Notes: generated from the letters alone by a model not told the origin. Counted from the first letter of the stretch, positions 35,566 to 45,420 are shown. The stretch: 64,000 nt of DNA from Oenococcus kitaharae DSM 17330 (GCF_000241055.1 NZ_CM001398.1:1-64000); one strand, 5' to 3'. Numbers and translations: made by a program.

Positions 35566-38500
35566 TTAAGCCAAAGCGCGACGGTCAACCCAGAAAATTT
35601 GGTTCGTGCCTGAAACTCGGACTTGTGCGTATTGATATAGTCGCGGCTGTCTGCTGCTGCCACGATTAGTTTCGACGACGGCCAGAACGGTTACCGCACG
35701 GTTTTGCAAGTGCAGGTCTTTTAGTACAGCCATCGGTACAACTGTATCATTGCTCGTCAAAGCCGGCCCGTTTTCATACACCATATCGTTGCGTCCTTGA
35801 GGTTCGCTGATACGAGCTGAGGTTCGGAAATTAGTGACTGTCCGCCTTGTTGCATAAGGCTGGACATTCAGAGAACGAGAATCAACCCAGAAAGTGTCAG
35901 ATCCGTTTGTCACCTGGACATAGGTATAGCGAAGATTGTTGCTTGCGCGCGTTGTCGTGACGCTCTGAAGAACCCGAACTGTCTGATTGCGATAATCGCC
36001 AATTGAACCATTACCATCCAGAGTAGCGATACTGGTCAGTGCCGGTCCAGCAGTATAGATTGAATCAGTGCGGCGGCCGGGAGCGATGATGGCATAACGG
36101 CCGGATAATGTAGTTGGTGCAGATTGCACATCAAAAACCGAAACAGACCGTGTATCAATCCAATACTCGTTGATACCAGCACCGTCTTGAATGTTCTGGT
36201 CATGAACACGTAAATAAGTATAGTGCTGGCCGTTGGCACGAACTGTCTCGACAGATTCCAGCACATTGACAATATGATGATTAACTGAATTAGATACCGC
36301 AAAATCATGTTGCGCATCAGGCGTCGATAAGGCTGCAGCATCCTCGTAAAGACCATCACGACGGGTGCCAGCCGCAATATAAGCTTGATAATTCAATCCA
36401 TATGAATTGTGAATAACACGGGAAAACGGCGCGAAATTCAGTGCACGGACATCGACCCAATAAGACTGGTTGCCATCACTGACATAAGCGTACTGATAAT
36501 CTCGATTATTAGTCTTTCTGTGAGTTGTCTCGATTTGCAGGACATGCACATTATGCCCATTGAAGTCAGAGGCCCGCCCGTTGCCACCAGTAACAGTAGT
36601 CTGCTCGTTTGTATTTGCTGGGCCAAGAAGATAAACACCATCATAAGGACGGCTGGCAACAGTTGCCCACTGATTTCTTGATTCATTTAAGATAACAGAA
36701 TCGTAATCATTGGCAGCCACGCCTCGCTGGTCGATCCAGAATTCCAAATTGTTCTGATCGAGATCTTGAACCTTCAAAAATGTGTAGTAGCTGCCATTGG
36801 AACGAACTGTTAATGCTTGCCCCAACACCTGAACGCGGTCTCCTTGCAATTGCGAAGAAGAATACTCAGCAGAAGCTGTGCTCGTGTCAGCAGAAGTCAG
36901 TGCAGGGCCATTTACAAAGATGCCTTCATTGCGGCCAGGCAAATTCCTGATCGTGCCAGTATAATTTGTCGAAGTAGAAGATACAATCGCAGCTTCATAA
37001 TGATCCACGGTTGCCAAAAAAGCACCAATTGCTGTAGCCGATGCACTTTCAGCAATCGCTCCTTGAGCCATGACAGAGCCCGGGATGATACTGGTCTGAT
37101 CACCATTGATGGCAATCTCAAAAGAAGGGCCAAAGGTTGCATAATTATTGGCACCAGCCGCAAAATTACGGTTCGTCATGTAGGTAGTAATAATCACACG
37201 ATTACTGTTGGGCACCTTGATGGCAAAATAAGAATAATTGAAGGTCCTGCTATTGCTAGGCTGTGAGCTTGACACGACTAAGCCATTACCATTCAAGGGA
37301 CGGTATTGGCCATTGATCGTATCGGAGACAAAACCCAGCATCATGACGTTGTTCGCATCATCAGAGTTGTTAATCGAAGAACGTCCGATTCTTGTCGAAG
37401 TAAACAAGTAATACTTGCCATTTAAAAAGACGATTGATGGACGTTCCAACTCTTCTGAAGCTAAGGTGGCTGTAATCATTGGTGCCATAACGGTATCGAC
37501 ACTATTATCATCATTCAGCTTAATCAAACCGATCACAGAATTAGCAACTTTAGCAATATCGATACTACCGCTATCAGAGGCTAGCAACGAATATTGCTGA
37601 TTGACAGCATCTTGAGAATCTGATGAATAGGAAGATAGATTATTTAAATCTTGGAGATGATCTTGCGTATTAATTGGCGCCGATCCTTCAAAAGCTAGGT
37701 AACGGTCAGTACCGCCACTAGCATTAGCTACGAAAATGATATGCGGATCACGCAGAGCCGTATCCATTAACGGCTGGTCATTTTTCGTCGCCTGAACCTT
37801 GCCATCATAAGCCTGCTGGTCGGTCATATACTGCTGGCCGTCACCATCAAAAATAATGTGATCGTTCAGAACTCTCGTATAGAGATTATCATTTGCATCC
37901 GCATATAAGCCCAGCTGCGCTGTGGCTAAATGCGAATAATTATCAGCAATTTCAACAGACGTGTAATAAAGCTGGATCGTATTATCCGCGTTCAAAATAG
38001 CCGAACCCGACCATTGCTGTGATTCAATCGGATTATCTTGATGGAAACCTAAACGAGGATCTTGGATAGCGGGATTAGATGCGGCATAAACATGTGCTGG
38101 TGAATTATCAGGGTTATACCCCCACTGATAATTCTCTTCAACAACATTATTTTGGAAGATGGCACCGGTTGTTTTCCACTGATCAATCGCAGCTGATGTC
38201 AAATCACGGTTGTTTTGATCATCAGCCTTATAGAAAAGATACAAGTGCCCGTCAGACCAAGTAGCACCCACGCCAGCCATGGCAATCACCACTTGATAGG
38301 TATGCCGGCCGATCCTAATCGTTTGAATCGAACCATCGGTTGGATTCTGCACTGGCCAGGAATCCCAGACATCCAATTGCGTTGGCTGATTATTGACATG
38401 GCCGGTTGTAGGGTTCGGACTTGTATCCACGGTGACGGCAGCCGGCAGATTCTGAATTTTTGTCGGATCGACCGCTGGGTAAGAATTACTAGGATTCTGC

Positions 38501-39147
38501 CAGTTTGCACTTTGATTCATACTATTCAAATCAGAGATGGTCAGATTTGGTGTCCCTTGGCTGCCATGCCAGTGGTCGTTATTTAATGCATTGATCTGGC
38601 TGCCAGTCAAATTATTAATTGATGCGTCCAAAAATCCTGCATAAAAAACACCATTGTCATTTAATTGTGAATAACGGCCATGAAAATATTGCGAACGGGC
38701 TTCTTGTGCGTCAGTATGGGTTAGTCCATCGCGACTACTATTCGTATTTGCCGAAACAGGTACAGTTGGTGTTTCAGGCTGCTGCGGATTGGTTGCTGGT
38801 TGAGATGCGGTTCCATTATCAGTTGCTGGTGCTTGATCAACGGTGTTTTGCGAACCTGTGTCGGCGGTGCCGCTGCTAGCTTCTGCGGTAGTATCAGGAC
38901 TTGTCGTCGCCGGGCTGACACTAGCAGGCTGTGCATTAGTAGCTGCAGATTGATCTGTCGCTGTTGCTGCGGGATCTGTCTTTGCAGGCTGCTGAGTAAC
39001 CTGTTCAGTTGTTGTCGGCTCTTGCGGTGCCTGTGTGCCATCGGCCGAAACTGATAGTTGAGGAGCCATCAAAGCAACTGTCGTAATAGCAACGCCAATT
39101 ACCCAATTTTTGCCGGATTTATATAGTTTCTTTCTTAAAATTTGCAC
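35566..39147 (-). CDS. Cell-surface fructansucrase (GH68), levan/inulin-forming
   Basis: 1193 residues from GTG 39147, five bases after GGGGG; the frame is open to 39153. KxYKxGKxW signal (KLYKSGKNW), then a Thr/Ala/Pro/Gln-rich linker (about 40-135) and the five-bladed GH68 core (about 150-690). Catalytic set: nucleophile Asp262 in DVWDSWP, Asp467 in ALRDP, acid/base near Glu568 in EELERPS. The C-terminal ~400 residues hold five GW/SH3-like repeats of ~80 residues, each with a GRxDxIYxxGPALTS-like opening and a FWVDxRxL-like end. These probably bind the wall or the product, as no LPxTG is present. The enzyme splits sucrose and polymerises fructose; levan versus inulin cannot be decided by eye. 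Confidence 0.92.
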   Translation of the reverse strand: MQILRKKLYKSGKNWVIGVAITTVALMAPQLSVSADGTQAPQEPTTTEQVTQQPAKTDPAATATDQSAATNAQPASVSPATTSPDTTAEASSGTADTGSQNTVDQAPATDNGTASQPATNPQQPETPTVPVSANTNSSRDGLTHTDAQEARSQYFHGRYSQLNDNGVFYAGFLDASINNLTGSQINALNNDHWHGSQGTPNLTISDLNSMNQSANWQNPSNSYPAVDPTKIQNLPAAVTVDTSPNPTTGHVNNQPTQLDVWDSWPVQNPTDGSIQTIRIGRHTYQVVIAMAGVGATWSDGHLYLFYKADDQNNRDLTSAAIDQWKTTGAIFQNNVVEENYQWGYNPDNSPAHVYAASNPAIQDPRLGFHQDNPIESQQWSGSAILNADNTIQLYYTSVEIADNYSHLATAQLGLYADANDNLYTRVLNDHIIFDGDGQQYMTDQQAYDGKVQATKNDQPLMDTALRDPHIIFVANASGGTDRYLAFEGSAPINTQDHLQDLNNLSSYSSDSQDAVNQQYSLLASDSGSIDIAKVANSVIGLIKLNDDNSVDTVMAPMITATLASEELERPSIVFLNGKYYLFTSTRIGRSSINNSDDANNVMMLGFVSDTINGQYRPLNGNGLVVSSSQPSNSRTFNYSYFAIKVPNSNRVIITTYMTNRNFAAGANNYATFGPSFEIAINGDQTSIIPGSVMAQGAIAESASATAIGAFLATVDHYEAAIVSSTSTNYTGTIRNLPGRNEGIFVNGPALTSADTSTASAEYSSSQLQGDRVQVLGQALTVRSNGSYYTFLKVQDLDQNNLEFWIDQRGVAANDYDSVILNESRNQWATVASRPYDGVYLLGPANTNEQTTVTGGNGRASDFNGHNVHVLQIETTHRKTNNRDYQYAYVSDGNQSYWVDVRALNFAPFSRVIHNSYGLNYQAYIAAGTRRDGLYEDAAALSTPDAQHDFAVSNSVNHHIVNVLESVETVRANGQHYTYLRVHDQNIQDGAGINEYWIDTRSVSVFDVQSAPTTLSGRYAIIAPGRRTDSIYTAGPALTSIATLDGNGSIGDYRNQTVRVLQSVTTTRASNNLRYTYVQVTNGSDTFWVDSRSLNVQPYATRRTVTNFRTSARISEPQGRNDMVYENGPALTSNDTVVPMAVLKDLHLQNRAVTVLAVVETNRGSSRQPRLYQYAQVRVSGTNQIFWVDRRALA

Positions 39148-39357
39148 GTGCACCCCCTAACTTCACCAAGCATCCTCGAAACGATAACAAAGTGAATCAG
39201 AAGCACACCTTGTCCATCTCAGAAAATAGTTAGCAAACACCATTTAATTAGTAAAACAGTTGTTAATTCTAGCACAAACTTATATTCATTTACTAAGTAA
39301 TTTCATTTGGAAACGCATACATTATATTTTTAAATAATTACAAATAAATCCGTTAAT

Positions 39358-39385
39358 AAAAAAACAACCATAATCGGTCGTTTTT
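39358..39385 (-). terminator. Terminator of hicAB
   Basis: Stem AAAACAACC/GGTCGTTTT (one G-T pair) with a T-run on the minus strand, 33 bases after the hicB stop and well upstream of the fructansucrase start. Confidence 0.65.
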
Positions 39386-39417
39386 ACACTGGCTGCCAGA
39401 AACTGGAGAAATGGCAA

Positions 39418-39816
39418 TTAGCAGACTTTCAGTTTTTTCTCCAAAGCCTCAGTAAGAGTTTGAGAGAAATTAATTCCTTGTGCTTCCGCCCGCCTAGCTA
39501 AATCAGCTGGGATGGTTGTATTCTTTTTCACTGATACAGACTTAGTTTGTTCACGTGCCTGAACCAGATCAACTTCGACTGGGTAAACAGCTTGCTGGCC
39601 CTGAACTTTGATCTGACTAATATCAGATGCAGTTGGATAGACATCCTGGTAGTCAACAGTTAAGATGGCGCCTAATACTTCTGATGCTCGAACCAAAGCC
39701 TGCTTGAGATTATCCCCTTCAGTAAAAGCATTAGGTACATCGGGAAAGTTAACAACATAACCTTGCCCATCTTTCTCAAAAATGGCTGGATAAACGAGAT
39801 AACGTTCTTTCATCAA
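39418..39816 (-). CDS. hicB: HicB-family antitoxin
   Basis: 132 residues. The N-terminal partial RNase H-like fold (YPAIFEKDGQGYVVNFPDVPNAFTEGD, about 8-34) masks the toxin. The C-terminal ribbon-helix-helix (KKNTTIPADLARRAEAQGINFSQTLTEAL-type segment, about 97-127) binds the operator. It overlaps the hicA stop by four bases, so the two are coupled, toxin first, as usual for HicAB. Confidence 0.88.
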   Translation of the reverse strand: MMKERYLVYPAIFEKDGQGYVVNFPDVPNAFTEGDNLKQALVRASEVLGAILTVDYQDVYPTASDISQIKVQGQQAVYPVEVDLVQAREQTKSVSVKKNTTIPADLARRAEAQGINFSQTLTEALEKKLKVC

Positions 39817-40019
39817 TTTGCCTCCTTGATGCTGCGAATGATTGATCGATAAGTACCAATTCGAATAGCATCTTTTAAATGACTATACGGAACCGGTATC
39901 GAACGCCTGCCTGTCTTCTTGAAAATATGGTGATCACCGTTAATATAACTTTCAATATATCCGGCTGCCTTTAACATCTCCACAACCTCTTTTGCCCGGT
40001 GTTCCACCATGTAAGACAT
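39813..40019 (-). CDS. hicA: HicA-family mRNA interferase toxin
   Basis: 68 residues, dsRBD-like fold. The conserved His of GDHHIFKK (about residue 31) is the catalytic histidine of HicA. ATG 40019 or the second ATG (codon 4) may be used; neither has a strong ribosome site. A repeat operator lies immediately upstream. Confidence 0.85.
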   Translation of the reverse strand: MSYMVEHRAKEVVEMLKAAGYIESYINGDHHIFKKTGRRSIPVPYSHLKDAIRIGTYRSIIRSIKEAN

Positions 40020-40024
40020 ATTTT

Positions 40025-40042
40025 ATACGTATCTATACGTAT
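40025..40042. promoter_or_regulatory. Probable HicB operator
   Basis: Two copies of the palindrome ATACGTAT (40025-40032 and 40035-40042) ten bases apart, directly upstream of hicA. This spacing suits two ribbon-helix-helix dimers on one face of DNA. Confidence 0.6.
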
Positions 40043-40180
40043 TGTCAAACAGCATACTCATAAACTGTTAGGCTTTACGCACAGAGATAAACTTCCACTA
40101 CTACATAGATCTTCTCAGCCAGACAAAAAAATAATCACAAAAGTTATTCCAAAAAGTCATTTCTGCGCTATATTTATCGC

Positions 40181-40792
40181 ATGGATGTTTATGAAGAATT
40201 ATCAAAGACAGGGTACGATCATTATGGCAGTTGGGCCCTATATGATGTGTCACAAGATGCTTGGGATAATAAGACAATCAAAACAAAAGATGTCAGCTTT
40301 GAGCCCTTCGCAAAGCAATTAGAGGATCCCACAGTACGCGCTAAGAAGTTGAACACAAAAGTTATTCTGCTTGGCCTAAACTGGGCATCAAGAGGGTCGG
40401 TTCCAGTACCTTGGGGAAACTTTCATGACTTATCTTCTCGCAGTAGAGATTATAAAATTGCTTACATTGTCAAGGGAACGCCTTATGAGGGTGCTTATAT
40501 GACCGATCTTTATAAAGACCATTCGGATACAAAGAGCGATAAAGTAGCCAAGTATTTCAATAGCGCGGAAGGCGCAGAAGCCCTCAAGAAAAGTATTAGC
40601 GGTTTTCAAGAAGAATTAGACATTCTTCAACCTACTGAAATTATTTGTTTTGGTGGCGCAGTTTTTACAAATTTGAACAAGTTGGTAGACAAACATTTGC
40701 TTTATTTAGATCCCAACAAGACTAAAATTAGAAAAACCTGTCATTATTCCACGGCACGTTCGATTGACGAATTTAAAAAAGATTTGAGATAA
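40181..40792 (+). CDS. Uracil-DNA glycosylase-fold-like protein, function uncertain
   Basis: 203 residues. The segment VILLGLNWASRG (about 61-72) sits where UDG-superfamily proteins have motif A (GLNPG-like); GNFHDLSS, GAYMTDLYKDHSD and the late IICFGG plus CHYSTAR (position of the HPS motif) fit the same fold. Key catalytic residues cannot be confirmed, so it may not be an active glycosylase. No Shine-Dalgarno lies before ATG 40181, and a TATATT element is only about ten bases upstream, so a leaderless mRNA is possible. It lies between hicAB and unknown genes in an accessory stretch. Confidence 0.5.
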   Translation: MDVYEELSKTGYDHYGSWALYDVSQDAWDNKTIKTKDVSFEPFAKQLEDPTVRAKKLNTKVILLGLNWASRGSVPVPWGNFHDLSSRSRDYKIAYIVKGTPYEGAYMTDLYKDHSDTKSDKVAKYFNSAEGAEALKKSISGFQEELDILQPTEIICFGGAVFTNLNKLVDKHLLYLDPNKTKIRKTCHYSTARSIDEFKKDLR

Positions 40793-40809
40793 CTTCTCAA
40801 ATCTTTTTT
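40775..40809. terminator. Bidirectional terminator
   Basis: Long stem AAAAAAGATTTGAGA/TCTCAAATCTTTTTT overlapping the end of the UDG-like gene and serving the convergent gene at 40818. Confidence 0.85.
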
Positions 40810-40817
40810 ATAACAAT

Positions 40818-42011
40818 TTATTTCAATGATCGATACGAATATTGAACACCCTTTTGTACATCCAGCAAGGGCTTGCAATTAGAGTCAGTACTCTCTTGCA
40901 ATAATAATTGCCTTTTTAAACAACTATTAATAATTTGGCGGACTATATCATCTGTTTTAATATAAGTACTTACTTTCACTGGGCTAACTTTATGGTCAGT
41001 GAGAAATGGTGTGTCCCTGCGAAACGGCTTGCTTTGGAAATTATTTGATTCCGATGGCAAAATTTCCAACTTAAAAAACTCATTTTCATTACTTTTACTG
41101 TGAAATCTCTGAAAGTCTTTTTTCACAAGATGCTTGCGGCCATTTTTCCATCCTGTTTCTGAATCCGTTTTATCGACAGGAACATCTTCAGCCACAATTC
41201 TGAAATACTTCTGAGGATCTTTCGGCTGATGCCCTTTATCTTCACTTTTAGGATAAAAGAGAACCAATAACCTATTCAGAATCCAATCATTCCGCTGTAC
41301 GTACGCCCAAAGTTTGCCATCTAATTTTTTCAGTTCGTTTTGGTCTTTGAAATTTTTGCCATAAGTATCGCGAATCTCTAAATAAAACTGATATAAAAAC
41401 TTAGCTGTATTTTCTTTTTCAACCTGCAATGCAGAATTAAATTTTCTAACAGCGTCCGGATTTTTAGCTAACCCTGGATCTTGCATAACATCCTGTTTAA
41501 TCTGGCGTAGCGTCCTACCCAAACGATTTAAATATGTCTTTGTGTAAGCTTCAGCCTCTATGAGAGCGGCATATTCCGCATCAATCTGCTGCTCATCACC
41601 ATTGACCATCTTGACTTCTGCCAGCGCGGAGTGCAAATCATGAATATTCTGATCAAACTTTTTCTCAAAACTGCCTACCTCTTCAATGAATTCATCAACA
41701 AAGAAGTCCTGTTTAAGATCCTCACTTTGGAAGGCTCTGGTGTCATCATCGAGAATCAACGGAAAAGTATTGATGAAACCCAACACGCTAATGATCGAAT
41801 GTTGGAATTTTAATTGTTTTTCTTCCTGCCGGACTTTTCTATAATGTATTTCTTCAAATCGCAACGCAATAACAACGCCGACCAATGCACCAACGGTCGC
41901 GACAAAATTACTGTTGAAGAAATCTAGCAAATCTTTAAATAAAGAACCGAGAGTTGCCGAAAATGAGTAACTTGAAAATAATAAAGATACTAAATAACCA
42001 ATATCAACCAT
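40818..42011 (-). CDS. Membrane-anchored protein of unknown function
   Basis: 397 residues. The N-terminus has a hydrophobic segment (about 1-20) and a clearer membrane helix (about 34-52, FVATVGALVGVVIALRF). The remainder is long, charged and mostly helical (about 55-270) with a mixed C-terminal part rich in Lys and Phe. I recognise no domain. It starts at ATG 42011 without a strong ribosome site. A terminator lies between it and the next gene upstream, so it forms its own unit. Its place among toxin-antitoxin and surface genes suggests an accessory role, not more. Confidence 0.6.
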   Translation of the reverse strand: MVDIGYLVSLLFSSYSFSATLGSLFKDLLDFFNSNFVATVGALVGVVIALRFEEIHYRKVRQEEKQLKFQHSIISVLGFINTFPLILDDDTRAFQSEDLKQDFFVDEFIEEVGSFEKKFDQNIHDLHSALAEVKMVNGDEQQIDAEYAALIEAEAYTKTYLNRLGRTLRQIKQDVMQDPGLAKNPDAVRKFNSALQVEKENTAKFLYQFYLEIRDTYGKNFKDQNELKKLDGKLWAYVQRNDWILNRLLVLFYPKSEDKGHQPKDPQKYFRIVAEDVPVDKTDSETGWKNGRKHLVKKDFQRFHSKSNENEFFKLEILPSESNNFQSKPFRRDTPFLTDHKVSPVKVSTYIKTDDIVRQIINSCLKRQLLLQESTDSNCKPLLDVQKGVQYSYRSLK

Positions 42012-42059
42012 TGCCCCTTATATCCTCTCAATACATAGCTATAGAACCATTCATCAAAG

Positions 42060-42090
42060 TAAAAATAAGCCAATAACTATATGGCTTATT
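42060..42090 (-). terminator. Terminator after the gene at 42164
   Basis: AATAAGCCA/TGGCTTATT nine-base perfect stem with a T-run on the minus strand. Confidence 0.75.
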
Positions 42091-42163
42091 CTAATTCAAA
42101 CATTAAAATGTGACACGTCAATCAACAAAAAAATAGTGCTTTTTATGTGTTGAAAAATGAGCT

Positions 42164-43414
42164 TCAATTGGCTACCTCCGGCAGCCACAAATAAGTCTTT
42201 CCGCCTTTGAGCATCAATTGCACATCTTGACCATATAAGCTAAAATCCATCTGTTCGCCTAGTTTAGGTACAGACAGCTCGGCTTGTATTTTATCAGCTA
42301 AGACCGAATCCAGCTCCGTATAATGCCAATCTTTATTAATCACGCCGGTAACCGTTGCAATTGCACCCTGTATACCATCTTTTTGGCGCTTGTACTGATC
42401 AAGATCAATCGCAAAGTGCTGGATTTGCCGATGATGCCAATCAACTAAATCTTGGTCGAGTTTCAAAGAAGGTTTTTCGTAAGTCTGAAGCAGCGAATAG
42501 CTGTAGTCGTTAGACAGTTTTCCGTTTCCAAACACTAGGGTTAATTCGCCAATCTTTTGCAGCAAGGCCAATAAAATTTGCTGATAACGAATCAAGCTCT
42601 CAAAATCATTGACCAAAACTGTATATTCCTTGTAACTCAGGTCGCTTTTCGGTGTCATTTTATCCTGCAATTCCAGGTTCACTTGTGATAAAAGCTCCGT
42701 TGCCTTCTCTGACAAATTCTGCAGCTGCAAAAGCTTGTCATTGCGAATTGTCTTGTCTTCAAAAAGTTCCTGGCTGAATTTGGATATGGACTGGACTGTG
42801 ATGACCAAGGATTGCAAACGGCTTTTGAATTCTCGTTTCTGATAATCGCTGATTTCGCTGATTGATTTATCCATTTTTTCCAGCTTGCCATTGATTTCAG
42901 TCATATAGTACTGGCCAACAACTAATGAAGCAACATTCATCACATTAGCGGCTGTAGCAACGGGCAGTGGACTGGCTGCCTTTATCGGGATTAAATTTGC
43001 CATGCCGTTAATGCTATCTTTTCCCCTAGTAATGCCACGAAAAGCGCCATCCATAGCTCTTGACCGTACTAGACTCTCACCACTTTTTAAAACCGCTTTA
43101 TATAAAACGTTAGTCCCTTTGCCAGCCACCTTTGCTATATTTTGTGAATTCGCCAGAGCATTTACAATTGCCGGGGTCAAAGCAGTTACTCGCGAAAGCA
43201 CATTCTTATCCGTAATTTCGCGCAGCAGATTCGGCTTAACGTTTACAGTCGCAGGCAATTTGTTTACCGTGACTGCTGGCTGGTTGGCCTCTTCAGATAT
43301 TACTGGCATCATATCAGAAGCTCCGTCATCTCTCTCTCGCGAACGCCGGCTATATAGAATAACAAAAGCTGCCAGCACAATCACAATTATGCCGCCCACA
43401 ATCCAAGCAACCAT
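42164..43414 (-). CDS. Membrane-anchored coiled-coil protein, unknown function
   Basis: 416 residues: one N-terminal membrane helix (about 4-22) followed by a basic stop (YSRRSRERDD), a linker, a small Ala/Val-rich hydrophobic stretch (about 147-170, PIKAASPLPVATAANVMNVASL), a predicted coiled coil (about 175-260) and a C-terminal alpha/beta end with LMLKGGKTYLWLPEVAN. No catalytic motif was seen. The plan resembles unnamed accessory membrane proteins sometimes found in defence or phage-related islands, but no family can be given. Confidence 0.6.
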   Translation of the reverse strand: MVAWIVGGIIVIVLAAFVILYSRRSRERDDGASDMMPVISEEANQPAVTVNKLPATVNVKPNLLREITDKNVLSRVTALTPAIVNALANSQNIAKVAGKGTNVLYKAVLKSGESLVRSRAMDGAFRGITRGKDSINGMANLIPIKAASPLPVATAANVMNVASLVVGQYYMTEINGKLEKMDKSISEISDYQKREFKSRLQSLVITVQSISKFSQELFEDKTIRNDKLLQLQNLSEKATELLSQVNLELQDKMTPKSDLSYKEYTVLVNDFESLIRYQQILLALLQKIGELTLVFGNGKLSNDYSYSLLQTYEKPSLKLDQDLVDWHHRQIQHFAIDLDQYKRQKDGIQGAIATVTGVINKDWHYTELDSVLADKIQAELSVPKLGEQMDFSLYGQDVQLMLKGGKTYLWLPEVAN

Positions 43415-43499
43415 CTCAAACTCCCCAAATCCTTATTTTGAAAATAGCTTAGCACTGTTATTGGCAAAATGGCCGCGCTCAAATAACTATTTTGGATAT

Positions 43500-43540
43500 A
43501 AAAAAAACACCCCAAAGAGCCTCAGCCCGATGCGGTGTTT
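43500..43540 (-). terminator. Terminator of the 50-residue gene
   Basis: AAACACC/GGTGTTT stem with a GC-rich inner part, followed by eight Ts on the minus strand, 26 bases after the gene. Confidence 0.8.
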
Positions 43541-43565
43541 CCCTATTATCTCAATTATCAGCTCA

Positions 43566-43718
43566 TTACACTTTAGCGAGCTTAGACATGACCTTTTTAA
43601 TATTTTTATTAGTGGTAATACTCTCCAGCATTTTCTTCTGCAATTCTGGTTTGGAAAGACGGTCTTCAATAATTTTTTTTGCAGTGGTTGTAGTAAATTT
43701 AGGCGAAATATTGTTCAT
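43566..43718 (-). CDS. Small basic protein, unknown function
   Basis: 50 residues from ATG 43718; the perfect AAGGAGG six bases before fixes this start rather than 43757. The protein is lysine-rich with predicted helices (KKIIEDRLSKPELQKKMLESI) and no membrane segment. A strong ribosome site plus a strong terminator show a real single-gene unit. Confidence 0.6.
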   Translation of the reverse strand: MNNISPKFTTTTAKKIIEDRLSKPELQKKMLESITTNKNIKKVMSKLAKV

Positions 43719-43830
43719 TTGAGACCTCCTTGAAGAGATTGTATCATTTTTCGACATCTATCATATTTCTGCCACGGTTCCGTACATATCAGGAGCATTT
43801 GCAATCGTTCCCCTGCGCTGATCCCGCCCC

Positions 43831-45315
43831 TTATGCCCGATAATGTCCCCTCAGCTTACTAAGCTGGAAAAGCATGAAGACAAAAGTCGTGATCGTCAGA
43901 TAGGTCAAGACGTTGAATGCAGCGTTCAAATACGGCTTGACGGTCATAACAAGCAGATCCACGCTCAGCCATTTGAAATAGAAACCAACTACAATCGCTG
44001 CTGCTAAAGTCAGGACAATATACAGCCAGTTGTAACTGCGTTTCAAAGTACCATTTTCTGCTTGATATTGCATCGCCCAGCCATCGAGTTTCTCGATCCT
44101 AAATGAGTCGCGCCAGCTGGATAGATGGACAACAATTTTAAACCAAATTGTCAGCTCGGCCGGAATGGTCGTCAGTGCGAAAAGCACATCGACCCAGCGC
44201 TTGTTGGGTGTCTTGATCGTCGCTACGGTATTCAGAATTGCCGAGACGAAAATGGGCATAAACCAGATATAAGACCAGACGTATTCATTGAGCAGCAGCG
44301 CCACCGGAATCAAAACAATCAGCATCAGCCGGATCAACAGGTTAAAACCCATCAACAATTCTTGGCTCCACAGTTGACGCGCATAAGCAGTCGAGACACC
44401 GGCTTTGGTCATATACTGGATAATCCCGGCTTGCCACTTCTTTCTCTGATTATACAAACCGCGGAAAGTCGTCATCGAATCCACATAGCAGCGGGCCGAG
44501 TCGCTAATTTTGCATTGCCAGCCGACTTCTCGAATCTGCTGAGTCAGCAGCAAATCCTCAGTATCACTCTCATTTGAATAAATACCGTTCATTTTAAAGT
44601 GCCGATAAATATCCCTTAATGTCTCCGGGCGAAACATCGAACACTGGCCGCCGGCAATTTGAGCCGTATGATTATTGACTTTTTGTTTGATCGTCCAAGT
44701 CGAAAACTCGACATTCTGTGCAACGGCATAAAAACGTGATAGCGGGCCGCCAAACTTGCCATGTTTCAATAAATATTCCCGATTAGGATCATTTCGCGGA
44801 ATTACATTGATGCTTTCCGGAAGCAGGCACTGATAATTCGCACTGACAACACCAGTCTTATACTGCTCTGTGAGTTCCTGATACAAAGTCAGCAGGCAAT
44901 CTTTTGCCAGATAGACATCGGCATCCATGCCAACAAAGGCATCAATATTAGCCACAGCTTTTAAATGCTGATCAGATAACGCCTCGTGCGTCAGGTCCCC
45001 AAAGAACAGACGGTAAATTTGATTCAACGCGCCGGACTTACGTTCCTTATTATTGACAGTCTTGAGCAGATAAAGATTCAATTGATCGGCATACTTGGTG
45101 ACCTCTTGCTCAGTTCCATCGCTGCAGTTATCCAAGGCGATAAAAATATCGAGCATATGATCCGCGATACCCATTTGCTCCACAATGCTTTTAAGTACGC
45201 CTCCGATCGTATCGGCTTCATTATGTGCAGGAATGACAAGTGCAATTCGCTTTGAAACAGTATCATCAAATATTCTATTGTGTACAGCATCTTGGTAGGT
45301 AACGATTTTGAGCAT
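43831..45315 (-). CDS. Processive family 2 glycosyltransferase (membrane)
   Basis: 494 residues. GT-A domain: ALVIPAHNEADTIGGVLKS (about 25-43), DNCSDGT, and DAFVGMDADVYL with the metal-binding DxD-type motif. The acceptor/processivity region QRKKWQAG (about 293-300) stands for the Q/RxxRW motif. Membrane helices lie at about 325-345, 350-365, 425-448 and 460-482. The layout resembles IcaA/HAS-like synthases that make and extrude a beta-linked polymer. It is transcribed divergently from a ribbon-helix-helix gene and has GAGGA before ATG. The polymer cannot be told from sequence. Confidence 0.85.
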   Translation of the reverse strand: MLKIVTYQDAVHNRIFDDTVSKRIALVIPAHNEADTIGGVLKSIVEQMGIADHMLDIFIALDNCSDGTEQEVTKYADQLNLYLLKTVNNKERKSGALNQIYRLFFGDLTHEALSDQHLKAVANIDAFVGMDADVYLAKDCLLTLYQELTEQYKTGVVSANYQCLLPESINVIPRNDPNREYLLKHGKFGGPLSRFYAVAQNVEFSTWTIKQKVNNHTAQIAGGQCSMFRPETLRDIYRHFKMNGIYSNESDTEDLLLTQQIREVGWQCKISDSARCYVDSMTTFRGLYNQRKKWQAGIIQYMTKAGVSTAYARQLWSQELLMGFNLLIRLMLIVLIPVALLLNEYVWSYIWFMPIFVSAILNTVATIKTPNKRWVDVLFALTTIPAELTIWFKIVVHLSSWRDSFRIEKLDGWAMQYQAENGTLKRSYNWLYIVLTLAAAIVVGFYFKWLSVDLLVMTVKPYLNAAFNVLTYLTITTFVFMLFQLSKLRGHYRA

Positions 45316-45337
45316 GGCAGTGTCCTCTCGAATTTAG

Positions 45338-45416
45338 TCAATAACATTGTTGCATTACCAATAATGTTATTGTACATTACTATTATTTAAAATACAATAA
45401 CTTTGTTGTACAATTA
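45338..45416. promoter_or_regulatory. Operator/promoter region between the GT2 and RHH genes
   Basis: Three near-copies of an AATAACNTTGTTG-like element: 45339-45357, 45360-45379 (reverse sense) and 45395-45416. A good sigma-A promoter for the RHH gene lies within: TTGTAC (45370-45375), 17 bases, TACAAT (45393-45398). Repeated half-sites next to an RHH gene suggest self-regulation and control of the GT2 gene. Confidence 0.65.
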
Positions 45417-45420
45417 AGGC

